Below, piece by piece: positions 21,758-34,822 of a stretch of 64,000 nt of DNA (position 1 is its first letter; each line of letters begins with the position of its first letter). The DNA lies in NCBI RefSeq assembly GCF_003597395.2, contig NC_133778.1, positions 18,514,979-18,578,978 of the forward strand, written 5' to 3'. Origin of the DNA: Chelonoidis abingdonii. Taxonomy: Eukaryota; Chordata; Testudines; Testudinidae. The notes beneath the pieces were generated by a model. The model saw only the letters and a list, made by a program, of their open reading frames with translations, was not told the DNA's origin and ran no database searches. A program made the translations under genes and the position numbers.

Positions 21758-24700
21758 CTTGCAGGATCGGAGTCTAAGAAAGAAATGGGGATGGGGGTGG
21801 GGTACCATTTGGTAACATAGGAGGGAGCAGAGAAGCCTCAAGAGCAGAATCTTCTCATTTGTACCCATTTTACAGTGGTGTTATTCCACTGACTTAAATA
21901 GAATGATTGCTGGCTTATACCTGTAGGAAGAGAATGCAGCCCTAGACAGTTCATGTTCTCTGGACAGGTGTTGGAGGCTGGCAGAGGGGGATAAAGGTGG
22001 AATAAATACTGATAGGGTCTGAGAGGGAAAGTGTCAGATGGATCACTTGGAGAACAACAGTTACCACTAATTCACATTGTGGTATTGGTGTCAGTCTCTG
22101 AGAAGAATGATCACTCACCCGCTGGGGTAAAGATAAATGGTGCCATTCAAGGGATAGTGTATGTATTTATGTAGGGAACTGAGGAATCGAAACAATGAAA
22201 GAAAGCGGATTATAAAAAAATGTAGAAGAATAATAGTACTTGGCAAGTTCATTTCCACCATTTAATAAGTACACAGTCAGTTACTACGTTTTTCACAGGC
22301 CCTAATGTCATCTGCCCTGATCTGCGTTTAGTGTCTGAGCAGTAAGTTAAGTCTGTGTTTTCTCTCCTTCTTATTTTCCTCCCTCACTCTCTTTCAAGAC
22401 AATGAATTCTTTCCCTGGTTTCGCAATTAATAGTTTGAAAGAAATATTTACTGAGCAAATGTGGAATGCATCAGAGTGCTTTGCAGAGCTGGCAAGAGGT
22501 CAAAGGCCGAGACTAAAAATTATGTTGAAACAATAATTAATTAGCTGAGATTCCCAAAGCAAATTTTCTAAGAGAGCACCATCGTAAATCAAGACACCCT
22601 GCCAAACTGACAGGAAAATAAATAATGAGGGAAGGGGGTAGAGGAAGAAAGGAGGAAAGAAAATGCTTAAGAGCAGAGCTGTTTTATTTACACTTCGAAA
22701 ATGATCTGATCTTTTTCAGACAATGTTCTTGCCCCTAAACAACATTCTTCTTCAGTAAATAATTGCAAGCTGCTTTCAATGGCTTAGCCGCAAAATGTTC
22801 CATCCTGAGTAAATTTTATTGGCTGCATGGGAAACTGATCCAAGTACTTACAATACAGTTATAGGACTTCTGGTCTGGAGAGTTTTGGGGAACTCCCGGA
22901 ATATTCAGTATCACATATACAGCAGAATTTCTTTGTGTAGGAAGAGCTTTGAAAGCTCCACCGGACCCTTCATGCAGCTGTAGCGATAGTTTTGAGAGTT
23001 GATTGGGTGAAAAGGATGAAGGTGAGTCAGTGAGCAAATCAGTTGCCTCTGTCTAAGGACCTTTCTTTCCTTTTTGGTTAACCAATGTTAGAATGATGAT
23101 AAGATGAAGACAGGATATTACAGCTGGTTCTGGCCTCATCAGTGTTATGGCTCATCCTTCATAAAAGTGATTGTTGCTTTAGGTGCTGTCAACCATCGCC
23201 TTTCTTGTTTAAGGACCACGTGATCCTGTCCTCTTCTGTGGCACAGAAGGAAAGAGCCGTTAGTAACTTAAGTGGTAACCCCCCCTTGTTAGGGAAATCA
23301 AGCTGGTACACGGTGCACAGCTGAATTAGCCAGGCTGGGTTCATTATCCTATAAATAAGCAGTTCTCACTCCCCTCCCCACCCCAAAAGGCAGTGTTGGA
23401 ACTAAAACAAAATACATGAAAAAATCAATTAAGCTTTCATAGGTACGAAGGATTCGATTTTCAAAACTGCTGCAGGATCGGGGACACCGAGCTCCTGTTC
23501 AAATTTATAACAGAAGATCGCAACCAAAGTCTCCATTTCTTTAAGATTAGGAGGGTGATCCTGCATTCTTTACTCAAACAAAACTCCCACTGAAGGCAAT
23601 GGGAATTTTTCACAAGTGAGGAGCGCAGAGCAGGTCTGTAGCTAAGCTAGTTTTAGCCACATGCTTGTAAATTTCACCATCCTCTTCATGGAAATCATAT
23701 CAGCTCACTCATTGTTATTCCCTCTAAAAGCCTGTTTTTGCACTAGTAAATATTCTACTCCTGTATTCATTTTTACACATGAATGTTCCGTTTTGTGTTA
23801 AAGGGAAGCTGTGGTTGCAGTTCTCTGGGGATGCTGCTATAATCGATTCATGAGGTTGACTTGTTTAAGTGGGATTTTACTGTATTACACAGAGGATTTT
23901 TTCCTAAGGATGTTATTATTCCAGGACTGATCCTACTGCTGTGTTAGGACCACTCTTGGCATTGTGCGTGTGTGGCATGGGATTAGTCTGCTGGTATTGT
24001 ATAAAGTGACTTAGACATGTTGTCTTACTTATTATCATGTGGTATTGTAGATCACTTTACAGGGGCAACAGCTGCAGCCATCACTCCTCCAGTTACATCA
24101 TAATTTGGTATGTCAGACACATCTATAGGATGCAGGCTGCAGAACACTGATTCTTCTCACTTGTCAATACATTTATTTCTCTCTCGTCCTTTTTTTAGTA
24201 GTAAAACCACCCTACCTTCCAAACAAGTGGCTACCCCAGTGACTGGCTGTAAAACACATGGGACCTCTATAATCTCAACAGTACCGTAGCTTTCTACCAG
24301 TGGTTCTGATAAATGATTAGATATATAGCATTCATTGAGTACATTTAGAGTCTGATTTTCAGAGGTGTTGTGCCTTTGAAAATCCCACTGACTTGACCCA
24401 GCATTGTGAGTGCTCTGCATATTTGAAAATCAGGCCCTGTGTATCCGCTACATGGGAGCATTGCTGAAGCTGCACGTCAGGTGCTTAGGAGAGAATGCCT
24501 GGTGTTGCTTAGTATTGACCCTCCTTGACTAATCGATTAACCAAGAGGTGCCCTAGCCAGCCACACCTATCCAACACATAGGCAAAGCGTATTCAAATTG
24601 CCACCACATGTGTGCACTGGCATTGCTGGGGAGGGGGGCACTTCAGCCAAAGGCTGCTGAATTCGGAAGATCCTGCAGAATATAACAGAAAAGTGGTGAA

Positions 24701-25284
24701 ACAGAGATGTTGCTGGGTCTCAAAAGGAATCTTATCTCAGCATGAGGGAAGGCTTTTAGTTAAGAATCTAGAACGCTCTATCCGCTGGCCTGTCCACTTG
24801 TCCATGGTAAATTTATGGTGACACATGAGTGCCAAAGCCCAGAGATGAGAAGTTAAAGTGGGGGAAATTTCCAGGAATCTGAAAAAGGCTCAAAGGTCTC
24901 TTCTTGGGGCTGGGGAAGGAGAATATTATTATTTCATCATCACTAATTCCTAGATCAGATTCAAGGCAGCCTATTTGTCTCTCCTTGGGAGGAGAATAAG
25001 GCTGTCAGGGGGAGGGGAATGTTTGACACATCCAATCCTGTCTTTTATGACAGTTGCTGCAACAGAACCACCAGCACTGACTTTCTGGTGGGGAAAGGCG
25101 GTGTTTGGCATAAGAGATCCACCAGAAAGCACAGGAGGAAGCTGTACAAGCTGGCATTTTACAACAGCTTCCTCCCAACCTCTCCCCTCACTTTTATTTG
25201 TTTGCTTTTGAGGAAGAACCAAGAAGGGAGGGGGAATCCAGCTTGTTAACTGGCAGCAGCTGACATATTTATGGTTTTTTAATT
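21758..25284. other. Mostly unique DNA, no supported gene
   Basis: 22380-22620 is unbroken by repeats and has homeodomain-type cores (AATAATTAATTAGC); it may be conserved non-coding DNA. 23535-23640 and 24350-24436 hold short palindromic repeats (the second starts GTCTGATTTTCAGAGGTG and ends TTTGAAAATCAGGCCC). Other open frames under 90 codons lack support. Confidence 0.4.
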
Positions 25285-25486
25285 AGAATCATAGAATATC
25301 AGGGTTAGAAGGGACCTCAGGAGGTGATCTAGTCCAACCCCCTGCTCAAAGCAGGACAAATCCCCAAACAGTTTTTTAGTTGTTTTTTTTTTTTTTTCAC
25401 CCCAGTTCCCTAAATGGCCCCCACAAGGATTGAACTCTCCAGCCTGGATTTAGCAGACCAATGCTCAAACCACTGTGCTAAATAAC
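25285..25486 (-). repeat. tRNA-derived SINE with CR1-type tail
   Basis: On the + strand the left end is the CR1 tail (AGAATCATAGAATATCAGGG, CCCCTGCTCAAAGCAGGAC), followed by a poly-T run at about 25382-25397. After that come GTTCCCTAAATGGCCCCC, GGATTGAACTCTCC and ATGCTCAAACCACTGTGC. Read on the - strand these form a tRNA-like head (GCACAGTGGTTTGAGCAT; B-box-like GAGTTCAATCC). The SINE therefore borrows its 3' end from CR1, which fits mobilisation by CR1 machinery. Confidence 0.75.
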
Positions 25487-25744
25487 CCCCAGCTACTCCA
25501 GCACACACAGATACCACCTCCTCTTCCTCATTAAGAAAAGGGATCCCCATTAAACCAAAAATCCAGGGTTGGCCCTCTTACTTTCAGGCTGTTGCCTGCT
25601 TTTCTTTGTATGTACTAAGGACAGCACAGAATACTGCAATCTGAGGCAACCTGTCTTCTCATCCTGTGGTCAAAGGGCAGTAACAGAGAAATCTAATATG
25701 GATCTTTCTTTTCACTGCATTCACTAGGCAGGAATGAAAACTGC

Positions 25745-26030
25745 TGTTTGTTGTTTCCTTAGGATCACCAGATGCATCTCATATCAGTTTATACATTCAG
25801 ACACCCAGCCTGATTTGCTTTTAGATTTGACAGCAGCCTTTGATACCATCAACCACAAGGATTTGTTGACATTACTGGGAACCATAACAGAGATGAATGG
25901 GATCACTTTTACGTAACTTTATTCCTTCTTTTCTAAGAAGTCCCTGCATTGGACAATGGCTCGTCCACCCAGAGTACTCTCTCCTGTAATGGGCTCCACC
26001 CACTCCACTGTTCTGGGCATTCCAGTCTAG
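25745..26030 (+). mobile_element. L2-like LINE reverse transcriptase fragment
   Basis: The frame at 25734-25916 includes LLLDLTAAFDTINHKDLL, the reverse-transcriptase motif around the first catalytic aspartate (consensus L-D-L-S-A-A-F-D-T). A further interrupted stretch to about 26030 has CTGTTCTGGGCATTCCAGTC, plausibly the following segment. It is truncated on both sides. L2 rather than CR1 is suggested by this motif's wording. Confidence 0.65.
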
Positions 26031-27522
26031 GGAGGCAGTGTTGGCTGCAGTGCCTTGGGCAAGTGAAGGACATTTAGATTAGTGTCTCTCTTCTTCATCC
26101 TCGGGCAATGCGATGACCCCCTATTCCTAGGTATTTGGCTATGATAAGGACTTGTCTGAGAATGACCTTGCTGAGGCTCAGTCCCAATAGGAGGCAAGTG
26201 ATGCTGGAGGTAACACCGAGAAAATGGGGCAAGGGTGGTGTTGGCGCCCACAACTTGCACATCCTTTGTGAGCCGGGTATGGAATTTAGATGGGGCCCTG
26301 GCATTGCTGGTTACCCCTAAAATGCCAGGTGGTAGCAGTAGCTAAAAGAGCCTTTCTGTATGTGGTTGGTGCACTGACAATGTGTTTTTTCTTTAATTTG
26401 TGGATCTTGCCTTGATGTTCGGATTGGCTAACTTTAATGCACCTACACCCTAGCTTCCTCCAGAAGGTATCTGGATGCTTCAGCTGATGTGGCCTGCTTG
26501 TTCAACAGGGCTGGCTGCCAGGACTTTATTACCAGGACTGTATTCATAGCCCAGGGACCAGAATGATCTGGGCTGGGGAACATCAGGAGGGGCTCCTTGC
26601 AGAGTTTTCCTTCTGCTGAAGGGAACTGCTGTAGGAGGGGTCAATCCCGGCCATTGTCTCACTTCTGGGATACACTCTCCCCTTTGATAGTGCAAGAGAC
26701 CTATTATGAAAGGATTTGTCATTTGCGTCGTTCCTCCTTGTAGTTCTGATAGTCCATCATACCCCTGGGGTCTGATGGCCCCACTCCTTCCCAACTGATA
26801 AATAACCTCCTTTTTTATTTCAGCCATCAAGAAATCTCTGAAGTCTCTTATTCCACATATGAGAAGTTTGAAAAATGTGTTCATGCAACCATTTTGGGGT
26901 ATTAATTCCTGGCATCCCACTTACCATATGTTGATTGTCTCTCAAAGAACAACAACATATTTTAACTCTTTGCAACTGAACCGGCATCCTGTTGTTATGG
27001 TAACTAAAGTTCTAAAAATAATGCAAAGAAAAGACCACCTTTAATTGATATCATGAGAAGTTGTTATGGTAACCAGAATTTTAAAAGTAACTAGGTTAAA
27101 CTATACTTTTTATCCAGAGCTTTGCATAAACAAATTCTGATTAAAATATCAGGTTTAATTTAATCAGTTAATTAATGTCACTAAATGTCATTTATCTTAT
27201 AACTCTCATTTATATTCAGTGCAATATTGTCTAACTTACTGAGTTCTAACTATTTTGCCATCAATCTGGTATTTTGGAAAGGAATGACTATATTTATTTT
27301 TGGGGAGGGAGCAGCTGAAATGTAATTGGTTGTGTTTCTACCTTGGAGGCCCCAGTTCTAATCTTGCTGACTCTAGTATAAACCACAGGTGGCACGATTG
27401 AGGAGAACTTAGTTACATCGGTGTAGCTCCAAATCAGATCCCATGTTGCTATGGTTCTACTGTCGCTTCAATGCAAATTACACTCATATCACGCCGCAGG
27501 CCTGATCCATCCCTCTGTCTCT
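26031..27522. other. No supported gene
   Basis: A - strand frame of 146 codons (26480-26920) and overlapping smaller frames lack recognisable domains. 26940-27300 is AT-rich with two copies of GTTATGGTAAC about 70 bp apart. Confidence 0.35.
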
Positions 27523-27831
27523 GGGTATGCCTACACTTTGAGCTGGGGGTGTGATTCCCAGCTTGAGAGGAAATACCTGTACTAGCTCTGATCAAGATAG
27601 CATGCTAAAAGTAGACTGTAGCCATGGCTGCCTGACCAGTAGGAGGGGCTAGTTGCCCCAGATATGTGCCTGTGGTCTCAGACAGGTACATGCAGGTAGC
27701 TAGCTCATGCTGCCATGGCTCTCACCATTACTCTGAATGCCATGCCATGTGTGCTAGCTTGATCAGGGCTAGCGTGAGTATATCTCCTCGAGCTGGAAAT
27801 CACACTGTCACCTGGAAGTGTAGACATATCC
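27523..27831. mobile_element. 309-bp Harbinger-type MITE
   Basis: The ends are GGGTATGCCTACACTTTGAG and AAGTGTAGACATATCC, with further inverted pairing of GTGATTCCCAGCT and AGCTGGAAATCACAC. The 3-bp duplication TCT is at 27520-27522 and 27832-27834. The left terminus is nearly the same as that of the Harbinger element at 42199 (GGGTACGTCTACACT). Confidence 0.75.
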
Positions 27832-27834
27832 TCT

Positions 27835-28157
27835 GTGCCATCTCTTCCTGGATATCCCAGCACCAGGTCAAAATTAAGATGGCAAGAACTTCCACTCTTC
27901 CTCCCTTCTCTATCATCAGTGGCAATCCCACTGCCCTCCCTGTCCTTTATACAGGTAGTGACATGTCCTCATAATGGGATGTATTTTTCTCTTCCAAGAT
28001 CTTTACATTTCTCTCTGCTCCTACTACAAAGAGCGCTTGTGCAGGCATTGATTATTCCTTTGCCTCAACTACAGCATCCTCCTTCTTTCTGGACCTTCTA
28101 GACTCTCACCTTGTCTGCTTCATAAGTGATTTCTCTCCCGCCATCCATCTCCACTCT
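27835..28157. other. No recognisable gene
   Basis: Pyrimidine-rich unique sequence between a MITE and a CR1 copy. Confidence 0.4.
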
Positions 28158-28995
28158 CTGACAAACAGAGAGGACACCATTCCTTACCCATCCTGGCTAA
28201 TAGCCATTAATGGACTTAACCTCCCTGAATTTATTTAGTTCTCTTTTAAACCCTGTTATAGTTCTAGCCTTCACAATCTCCTCAGGCAAGGAGTTCCACA
28301 AGTTGACTGTGTGCTGTGTGAAGAAGAACTTCCTTTTATTTGTTTTAAACCTGCTGCCTATTAATTTCATTTGGTGGCCCCTAGTTCTTATATTATGGGA
28401 ACAAGTAAGTAACTTTTCCTTATTCGCTTTCTCCACACCACTAATGATTTTATATACCTATATCATATCTCCCCTTAGTCTCCTCTTTTCCAAGCTGAAA
28501 GGTCCTAGCCTCTTTAATTTCTCCTCATATGGGACCCGTTCCAAACCCCTAATCATTTTAGTTGCCCTTCTCTGAACCTTTTCCAATGCCAGTATATCTT
28601 TTTTGAGATGAGGAGACCATGTTCAAAATGTGGGCATACCATGGATTTATATAAGGGCAATAAGATATTCTCTGTCTTATTCTTTATCCCTTTTTTAAAG
28701 ATTCCTAACATTCTGTTTGCTTTTTTGACTGCCTCTGCACACTGCGTGGATGTCTTCAGAGAACTGTCCATGATAACTGCAAGATCTCTTTCCTGATTAG
28801 TTTTAGCTAAATTAGCCCCCATCACATTGTATATATAGTTGGGGTTATTTTTTCCAATGTGCATTACTTTACATTTATCCACATTAAATTTCATTTTCCA
28901 TTTTGTTGCCCAGTCACTTAGTTTTGTGAGATCTTTTTGAAGTTCTTCACAGTCTGCTTTGGTCTTAATTATCTTGAGCTTTTTAGTATCATCTT
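28158..28995 (-). mobile_element. CR1 LINE fragment with nearly open RT C-terminus
   Basis: The - strand frame 28553-29020 reads through the C-terminal half of the CR1 reverse transcriptase: EDDTKKLKI (catalytic loop, usually A-D-D-T-K-L), then MKFNVDKCKVMHIGKNNPNY, then QERDLAVIMDSSLKTSTQCA and NRMLGIFKKG. A second frame, 28197-28436, continues toward the C-terminus after a disruption (RFKTNKRKFFFTQHTVNLWN). It is among the least decayed LINE copies here. Its 5' end (right side) is truncated near 28995 and its 3' end is lost near 28158. Confidence 0.85.
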
Positions 28996-29174
28996 CAATC
29001 TGTCCCACATGCTGCAGCAAAAATCATGTCCCTTGGTACATCCAGCTCCTCTTCAAATCTCTTTCACGAGCTTTCTCTCACCTTCAGCAGCTAATTTCAG
29101 CATCTTGTCCTTGCTTTCCAGGCCCTGCTCTATCCAGCTCCTCTTTACGTCTCAGTTCTCGCTTCAGTTTTCAC

Positions 29175-30268
29175 AGATTCATAGAGTTTAAGGCCAGAAG
29201 GGACCATTTGGATCGTCTAGTCCAGGGGTTCTCAGACTTTTGTACTGGTGACCCCTTTTACACAACAAACCTCTGACTGCATCCCCCCTTATGCATTAAA
29301 AACACTTTTTTATATATTTAACACCATTATAAATGCTGGAGGCAAAGCAGGGTTTGGGGTGGAGGGTGACAGCTCGCAACCCCCTGTGTAATAACCTCGT
29401 GATCCCCAGAGGGGTCCCGACCCCCAGTTTGAGAACCCCTGGTCTAGTCTGACCTCCGCATAATACAGACCATAAAATTTCCCCCAGGAATTTCTGCATC
29501 AAGCCCCTAACTTCTGTTTGAGCTGTAACATTTCTTTTACAAAGACATCTAGTCCTGATTTAAAGAAGTCAAGTGACAGAGAATCCACCTTGACCCAATG
29601 GTTAATTACCTTCACTGTTAAAAAAAATTGTGTCTTATTTCTATTCTGAATTTGTCTAGCTCCAGCTGCCAGCCATTGGATCACACTATGCTTTTCTGTG
29701 CTAGATTAACAAGTTCGCTACTGTCAGAAATCTTCTCCCCACATCCGCACTTACGTATAATGATCAACTCAACTTTCTTTTGGATAAGCTAAATGGACTG
29801 AGCTTTTTAAGTCTCTCACTGCAAGGCAGGTTTTCCAGAACCTGAATAATTCTTCGGGATTTTTTTCTGAGTCCCTTCAAAGTTTTCAGCATCCTCTTTG
29901 AAGTCCGGATGCAGTATTCCAGTAAGAGTCTCACTAATTCAGTATATAGAAGTAATATGCCCTCACTATTCCTAGTATATTCCTCTTATACATCCATTTG
30001 GTTTGTTAGCCATAGTATCACGCTGGGAACTCATGTTCAGTTGGTTATCCACCATGACCCTCTAAGTCCTGTTCAGAATCATTGCCTTCTAGAATTCAGC
30101 CTCTATCTGGAAAGTGTGACCATTCTTGGTTTGTAGATGTATTAAAAGCATATGTTTTTCAGAAAAACTCAGGTTACCCAGCAATCCAGGTCACTCTGCA
30201 GAATTGATCGGTCATTATTATTTACCACTCCATCTTTCTGAGTCATCTGCAAACTTTATCAGCAATGT
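29175..30268 (-). mobile_element. CR1 LINE fragment, antisense, split by a MITE
   Basis: The 3' end at the left reads AGATTCATAGAGTTTAAGGCC and AGAAGGGACCATTTGGATCG. After the MITE it resumes at GTCTAGTCTGACCTCC and continues through AGAGAATCCACCTTGACCCA to about 30268 (TCATCTGCAAACTTTATCAG). It belongs to the same subfamily as the outer CR1 at 57190-59885, which is in sense orientation. The coding frames are destroyed. Confidence 0.75.
29223..29441. mobile_element. 219-bp hAT MITE with perfect 8-bp duplication
   Basis: The ends are CAGGGGTTCTCAGACTTT and CAGTTTGAGAACCCCTG. The target duplication GTCTAGTC is perfect at 29215-29222 and 29442-29449, inside a CR1 copy. The interior includes GTGACCCCTTTTACACAAC and its approximate reverse near the other end. 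Confidence 0.9.
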
Positions 30269-33200
30269 TCCCTCCTTCATTCAGTCACGATTTTCTTTTC
30301 ACTTTTGCCTCCAAATCTTCTTCAGTGACTACCCCCACTTACTCCTGCCCCCCTTCCCAGTTCATGCTTCAACTCCTTTGTCTTCAAGGTCAAACATTCA
30401 TTTCTTTCCTAAAGCACCTAGTTTGTCCTGCCGAGAAGTATTAAGTCCCATGACTGAAAATTTGTGTTGTTTTTTTTTAAAAAAATGTCTTTCTTGCTAG
30501 CAAGAGGCATGCAAAACTTCCCCATTCAGGCATCCTGCTTTTCAATATATCCTATTCCCCAGCCCTCATTTGTGCCTGGCCCAGTTAGACTGGAAATTTT
30601 GGGGGGAAGGTACCTTACCTGTAAAGCTTCCAGCACACTATAAACAATAAACAAATTAATAACAATCATTACAATGACAAATGCACATACAGCATGTGTG
30701 TGAATGTATAAGCAGAGTCATTCACAGATATAACTCAGCTAATCTATTTTCCTCTCTAGATATACTGTACTTGGGCCATAAACCAATTGTGGAAGGGAGC
30801 GTTTTTGTGTTGTAATGAAATGGAGTCGTCTCTGAGCACAAGTGGTTCCACTTCAAGCGCTGCTTCAAGTGCTGCTTCACAAATTAAGCTTTTAATTCAA
30901 TCTGTGGGTTTTTTTAAAAATCGGAGTTGCCAGCCAGAGAGCAGCAGGTTTTACTTTAGTTTATATGTTTTATTTTAAAAAAATCTTCCCTTTAAATGCT
31001 TGTCTGTGTTTCACGATTTGACTTGTTGTAATTGTCCATTTTAGCTCTCCCACTCAAACCGGTATTTCTTTCACTGCTCCACAGGAACAGATTTCCCAAC
31101 TTTTGGCAATGTTCTCCTCCCCCTACAGCAGAACTTGGCTCTGATATTTTGCTTTCCCTACTTGTGCAATGTTCAGTTGAAGTTAATGGGAGGCTCCCTG
31201 CCTGTTCAGAGAATGGAATATTACAGTTGACTTGATGAGATCAGTTGAGTGGCTCTCAGAGGAGAATTTTGCCCACCGTGCTGAACATTTACTTGCCAAC
31301 CTATTATTTACTGTAGTCATGGAGCTTATGTAATAGCCACATCTCCTGTGCTGCTCCTTCAAAAATACCAACCTCAAAATCTTTAGTTATTGGCGTTGTG
31401 GGGAAAAACATGTATCAAACTGAAGGGAAAATAGCCACAAAACATTATCATACAGAATTGAAATCTCTGCATAGCAGCCCAGGAAGATGCACAGCACCAG
31501 ATACATATCCCTACTTACTGTTTTGGAGCATGTTTGTTTGGAAATCTGCTGCCATGTTTTCACATTTCACCGTCGAGGTGCAGACAGTACAGCAACTGAT
31601 GAGAACTTGTAAGCCATTGTTTGTAGTCACTATATTTAGTTTACAGGGTGTCATGCTCAGTGCTTTGGTCATTCAATATAGTCATTAAAAACTGGTTGTA
31701 AAATGGGGTTCTTGTCTTGAAGAAACTAGTGCCAAAACCAACATTCACTGTCCTGTTTTTATCAGGATGTTTTGAGTAAAACAAAATATTTCGATTCTGA
31801 AATGCTCCGTGGGCCTCATGGGACATACCGTTCAGGTGCCTCATGCTCTACCCTGGACTCCTTGGCTGGACTACATATCCTCTGATGCACCACAGTCTCC
31901 TTTTTCTGGAGAGGAAAGATGATATGTCATGGCCGTCCTCTGGCCAAGGTGCATCATGGAAGGTGTAGTTTGGCTGCGAAACTTGGCTCCCAGAAGAGAA
32001 TGGCAGTATGAAGCACACCAACTCAAATGCCTATGACGCATCCCAACAGTATCTCAGAATAAATATATTTTGGTTTTTCATTCATTTTTTTGATGAAGAA
32101 TCAAAATTTGCCATGGAAAGCAGACGTGTTTCAAAAAAAATATTGTTTAATCAAAAAACTGATTTTCTGTCAAGAAAAAACAGCTTAAATGGAAAAATTT
32201 TGACCAGCCCTACCAATCATCATATCAGGTAGGAGAACTTGACCAGTTCTTTTAGACTCTGAGTTCTCAGAGCAGTGACCCTCCGATGCACATCATGTGT
32301 TTGTGCAATGCCTACCACAATGGAGTCCTGGCCTGGTTGAGACCCTTAGGTGCTACCATAGTATAAATCATCATCATAAACCAGAATTCTTGAGCTTTAG
32401 AGACTGGATTGGTAGTAAATTGATATCTTTTCTTCCCTCTGTGGAACACTATCCATGGAAGCATATGATCCTATACGTAAGGAACTGACATACTTTCATC
32501 TAGTGTGGGACTTCAGTGCTTAAGGGCTTTGCTGAATTGGGGCCTATTTCTTTCCCAGCATATCATTTCTTTTTCTGTGTTTCCTTGCTAAGGGATTTTC
32601 TAATTACAGATTAGTAAGTGATTGATTGTGGATGGATGGACAGATCATTATCAGCCAGTCTGTCCAATCCATGTGAGGAGGAGTGCGAATTCCTGGACTA
32701 ACCAGAGATTATTACACCAGACAAGTGCTTAGAAGTATTGATCTGATCTGACTAAATAGCAGCTATGCTGAGGCTGTGCACAGCTGCCAAATTACAGTGG
32801 GATACAACAGCTGGAGAAAGTCATAGGAAGCCAGGAATTACTCAGCTGCCGCCCCTCCAAACCACGTTTGACATGCTATTTATCTTCTGCCTCTGAAAGT
32901 CTTTCTTTCCAAGTAAGTGAGCGTGGGTATGTGATAGCTCTGGAGGTGTTTTATTTTCTGTTGAACAAACAAATTTTGAATGAGCAGAATCAGAGAGTCT
33001 AAAATGGTACAAAAGCAACCCCTACACTAGTTAGAAAATGTGAGAAATTAAATTAGGTCTAAGAAGATGCCCTTAGTTCAAGGAGCAGTGTCGGGGATTA
33101 ATTTAAATTGCCTCAGAGAGACAAAACTCCCTTCCCATTTAGGTCCCAGCACGCACATTCGCTACAGTTTGGCACGTCCCTCACCAGTAGCAAAACAGAG

Positions 33201-34689
33201 CTTTCATAGTAGACATCTGCGGCCCACTGCTTGCCACCTTCCTCTCTGGAGTGATTCTGTGCGGCTGCTGCACTTATTGGTAGTGCTCTGGAATATCCTG
33301 TCCCCTGGAGCTCTCATGGACGCATGTTGCTGAATGCTCCTTATGCCAACCTTAGAGTGGAAACTTGTGCTCTTTTCCTAGTGCCAGCTGGCAGCCGCTC
33401 CACAGGAATGCAGGGTGAGGACTGGCCACGCTCTTCCCCCAACCTGGCTATGTACATTTCCTCTTGAGGCTTGTGGTGCACTCCCTCCATGGCACAATAG
33501 TCTGTCACTTGAGGTGAGGTGGAAATAGTACCTATCTACTGAGCATGTGTGATGGGAGAAGACATTTGAAGCTACACTGGAGAGGCGGGTAGCTCTGGGG
33601 AACTAAGAATTACATCATATGTCTGTACAGTGTGTAGCACCCAAAGGGCTTGTTTCTAGAAGCTTCTGTAATACAGAATGATAATTCTTTGAATCAACCT
33701 TTTTTGCAGTTCACATTATTCTAGGCAGCTTTGGGATATTAGAAAGGTAGGCTGGGATTATCAACAACTGGCCTTACTAAGCTTCCAAATTTCAGTGGGA
33801 GCAGGTAGGGCAATGATGAACGCTTCTGGACAGCCCAGCTAGCACTGGATGGAGAAAGCTAATTCTGTTTCATGGAGGATTTTAATACTGTGAAACTTGG
33901 TTTCGTTCCAATTAGGAATGAAAACCAAACATCTCAACTCTCCAGAAAAGGGAATGGAGTTCTGGAGCGACTGGGCTCCCCAATTCTGAGGCAGTCCACC
34001 TCGTGGACCACCCCAGGGCCACGGATGCTGGAATTCCTGGGTTCCCATCTGCAGAGCAGTCCACATGGCTGGCTGCCCCAGAGTCACAGACCCCAGAAGC
34101 TGTGGACCCTGGATTCTGTCAGAACATCAGCAACATTGAATTGTCTCCATGGAACACTTCAATTTTGCCAAATCAGCAAATGTTGACAAAACAATATTTT
34201 TGTCTGAATTTTTCTGACCATCTCTAATCCCAACATTACTGTCGATGAGGCCCTGAGGAAAAATCTCTCTGTACTTACAGAGTGTGTCCAGCGAGCATGC
34301 ATGAGAGAACCATGAAGTTAAAAAAGCATTTTCATTTCTTATGATGAACTATGAACAAGACAAGCTCCCCAGCAAAAAAGGTGCCCTCGTGTTAATTTGT
34401 TATAAAGCTTGAAATAAGGCAATTTAAGGAAAATTAGAATTAATAGAAAACATTTGTCTCCAACCCATTAAACAATAACATGGAACAGTACAACCGTCAA
34501 TAAATACAGTGTGGTGAGATGAATTTGAATTAGGCTTCATGTAATACCATGCAATCGCCCTTTTAAAAGACGAGATTAGATATCAGATATTTACATATTT
34601 TCTTATCACAACACAATTGCTATATACCTAGCTGACAGGGGGCCTTATAAAGTAATAAGCTGAAAGGTAGACCACCATCCGTTTGTTAT
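30269..34689. other. Mostly unique DNA with SINE tails; no supported gene
   Basis: SINE-tail scraps lie at about 32285-32372 (GCAATGCCTACCACAATGGA) and 33612-33682 (GTACAGTGTGTAGCACCC). 31990-32215 is A/T-rich, ending in TTTTGACCAGCCC, as in a known type of dispersed repeat. 34270-34660 is AT-rich, uninterrupted and repeat-free, and could be conserved non-coding sequence. Open frames of 60-100 codons on both strands have no motifs. Confidence 0.4.
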
Positions 34690-34822
34690 GATGATTCATT
34701 ATTTGTACTACTGTAAAGCCCAGGAGCTCTTGTCATGGACCCGGACTCGATTGTGCTAGGTGCTGTACAAACAGAACAAAAAGACAGTTCCTGTCCCCAA
34801 AGGGCTTACAGTCCAAGTTCTC
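34690..34822 (-). repeat. CORE-SINE tail fragment, antisense
   Basis: TTATTTGTACTACTGTAAAG, ATTGTGCTAGGTGCTGTAC and CCCCAAAGGGCTTACAGTCC are the reversed form of the SINE tail also seen at 1500, 8903 and 52900. Confidence 0.75.

Noticed and set aside
25420..25486. tRNA gene on -
   Set aside because: The tRNA-like head is attached to a CR1 tail; it is a SINE and lacks a full cloverleaf.
26480..26920. 146-codon open frame on -
   Set aside because: No recognised motif or transcript context. Length alone does not justify a gene in vertebrate intergenic DNA.
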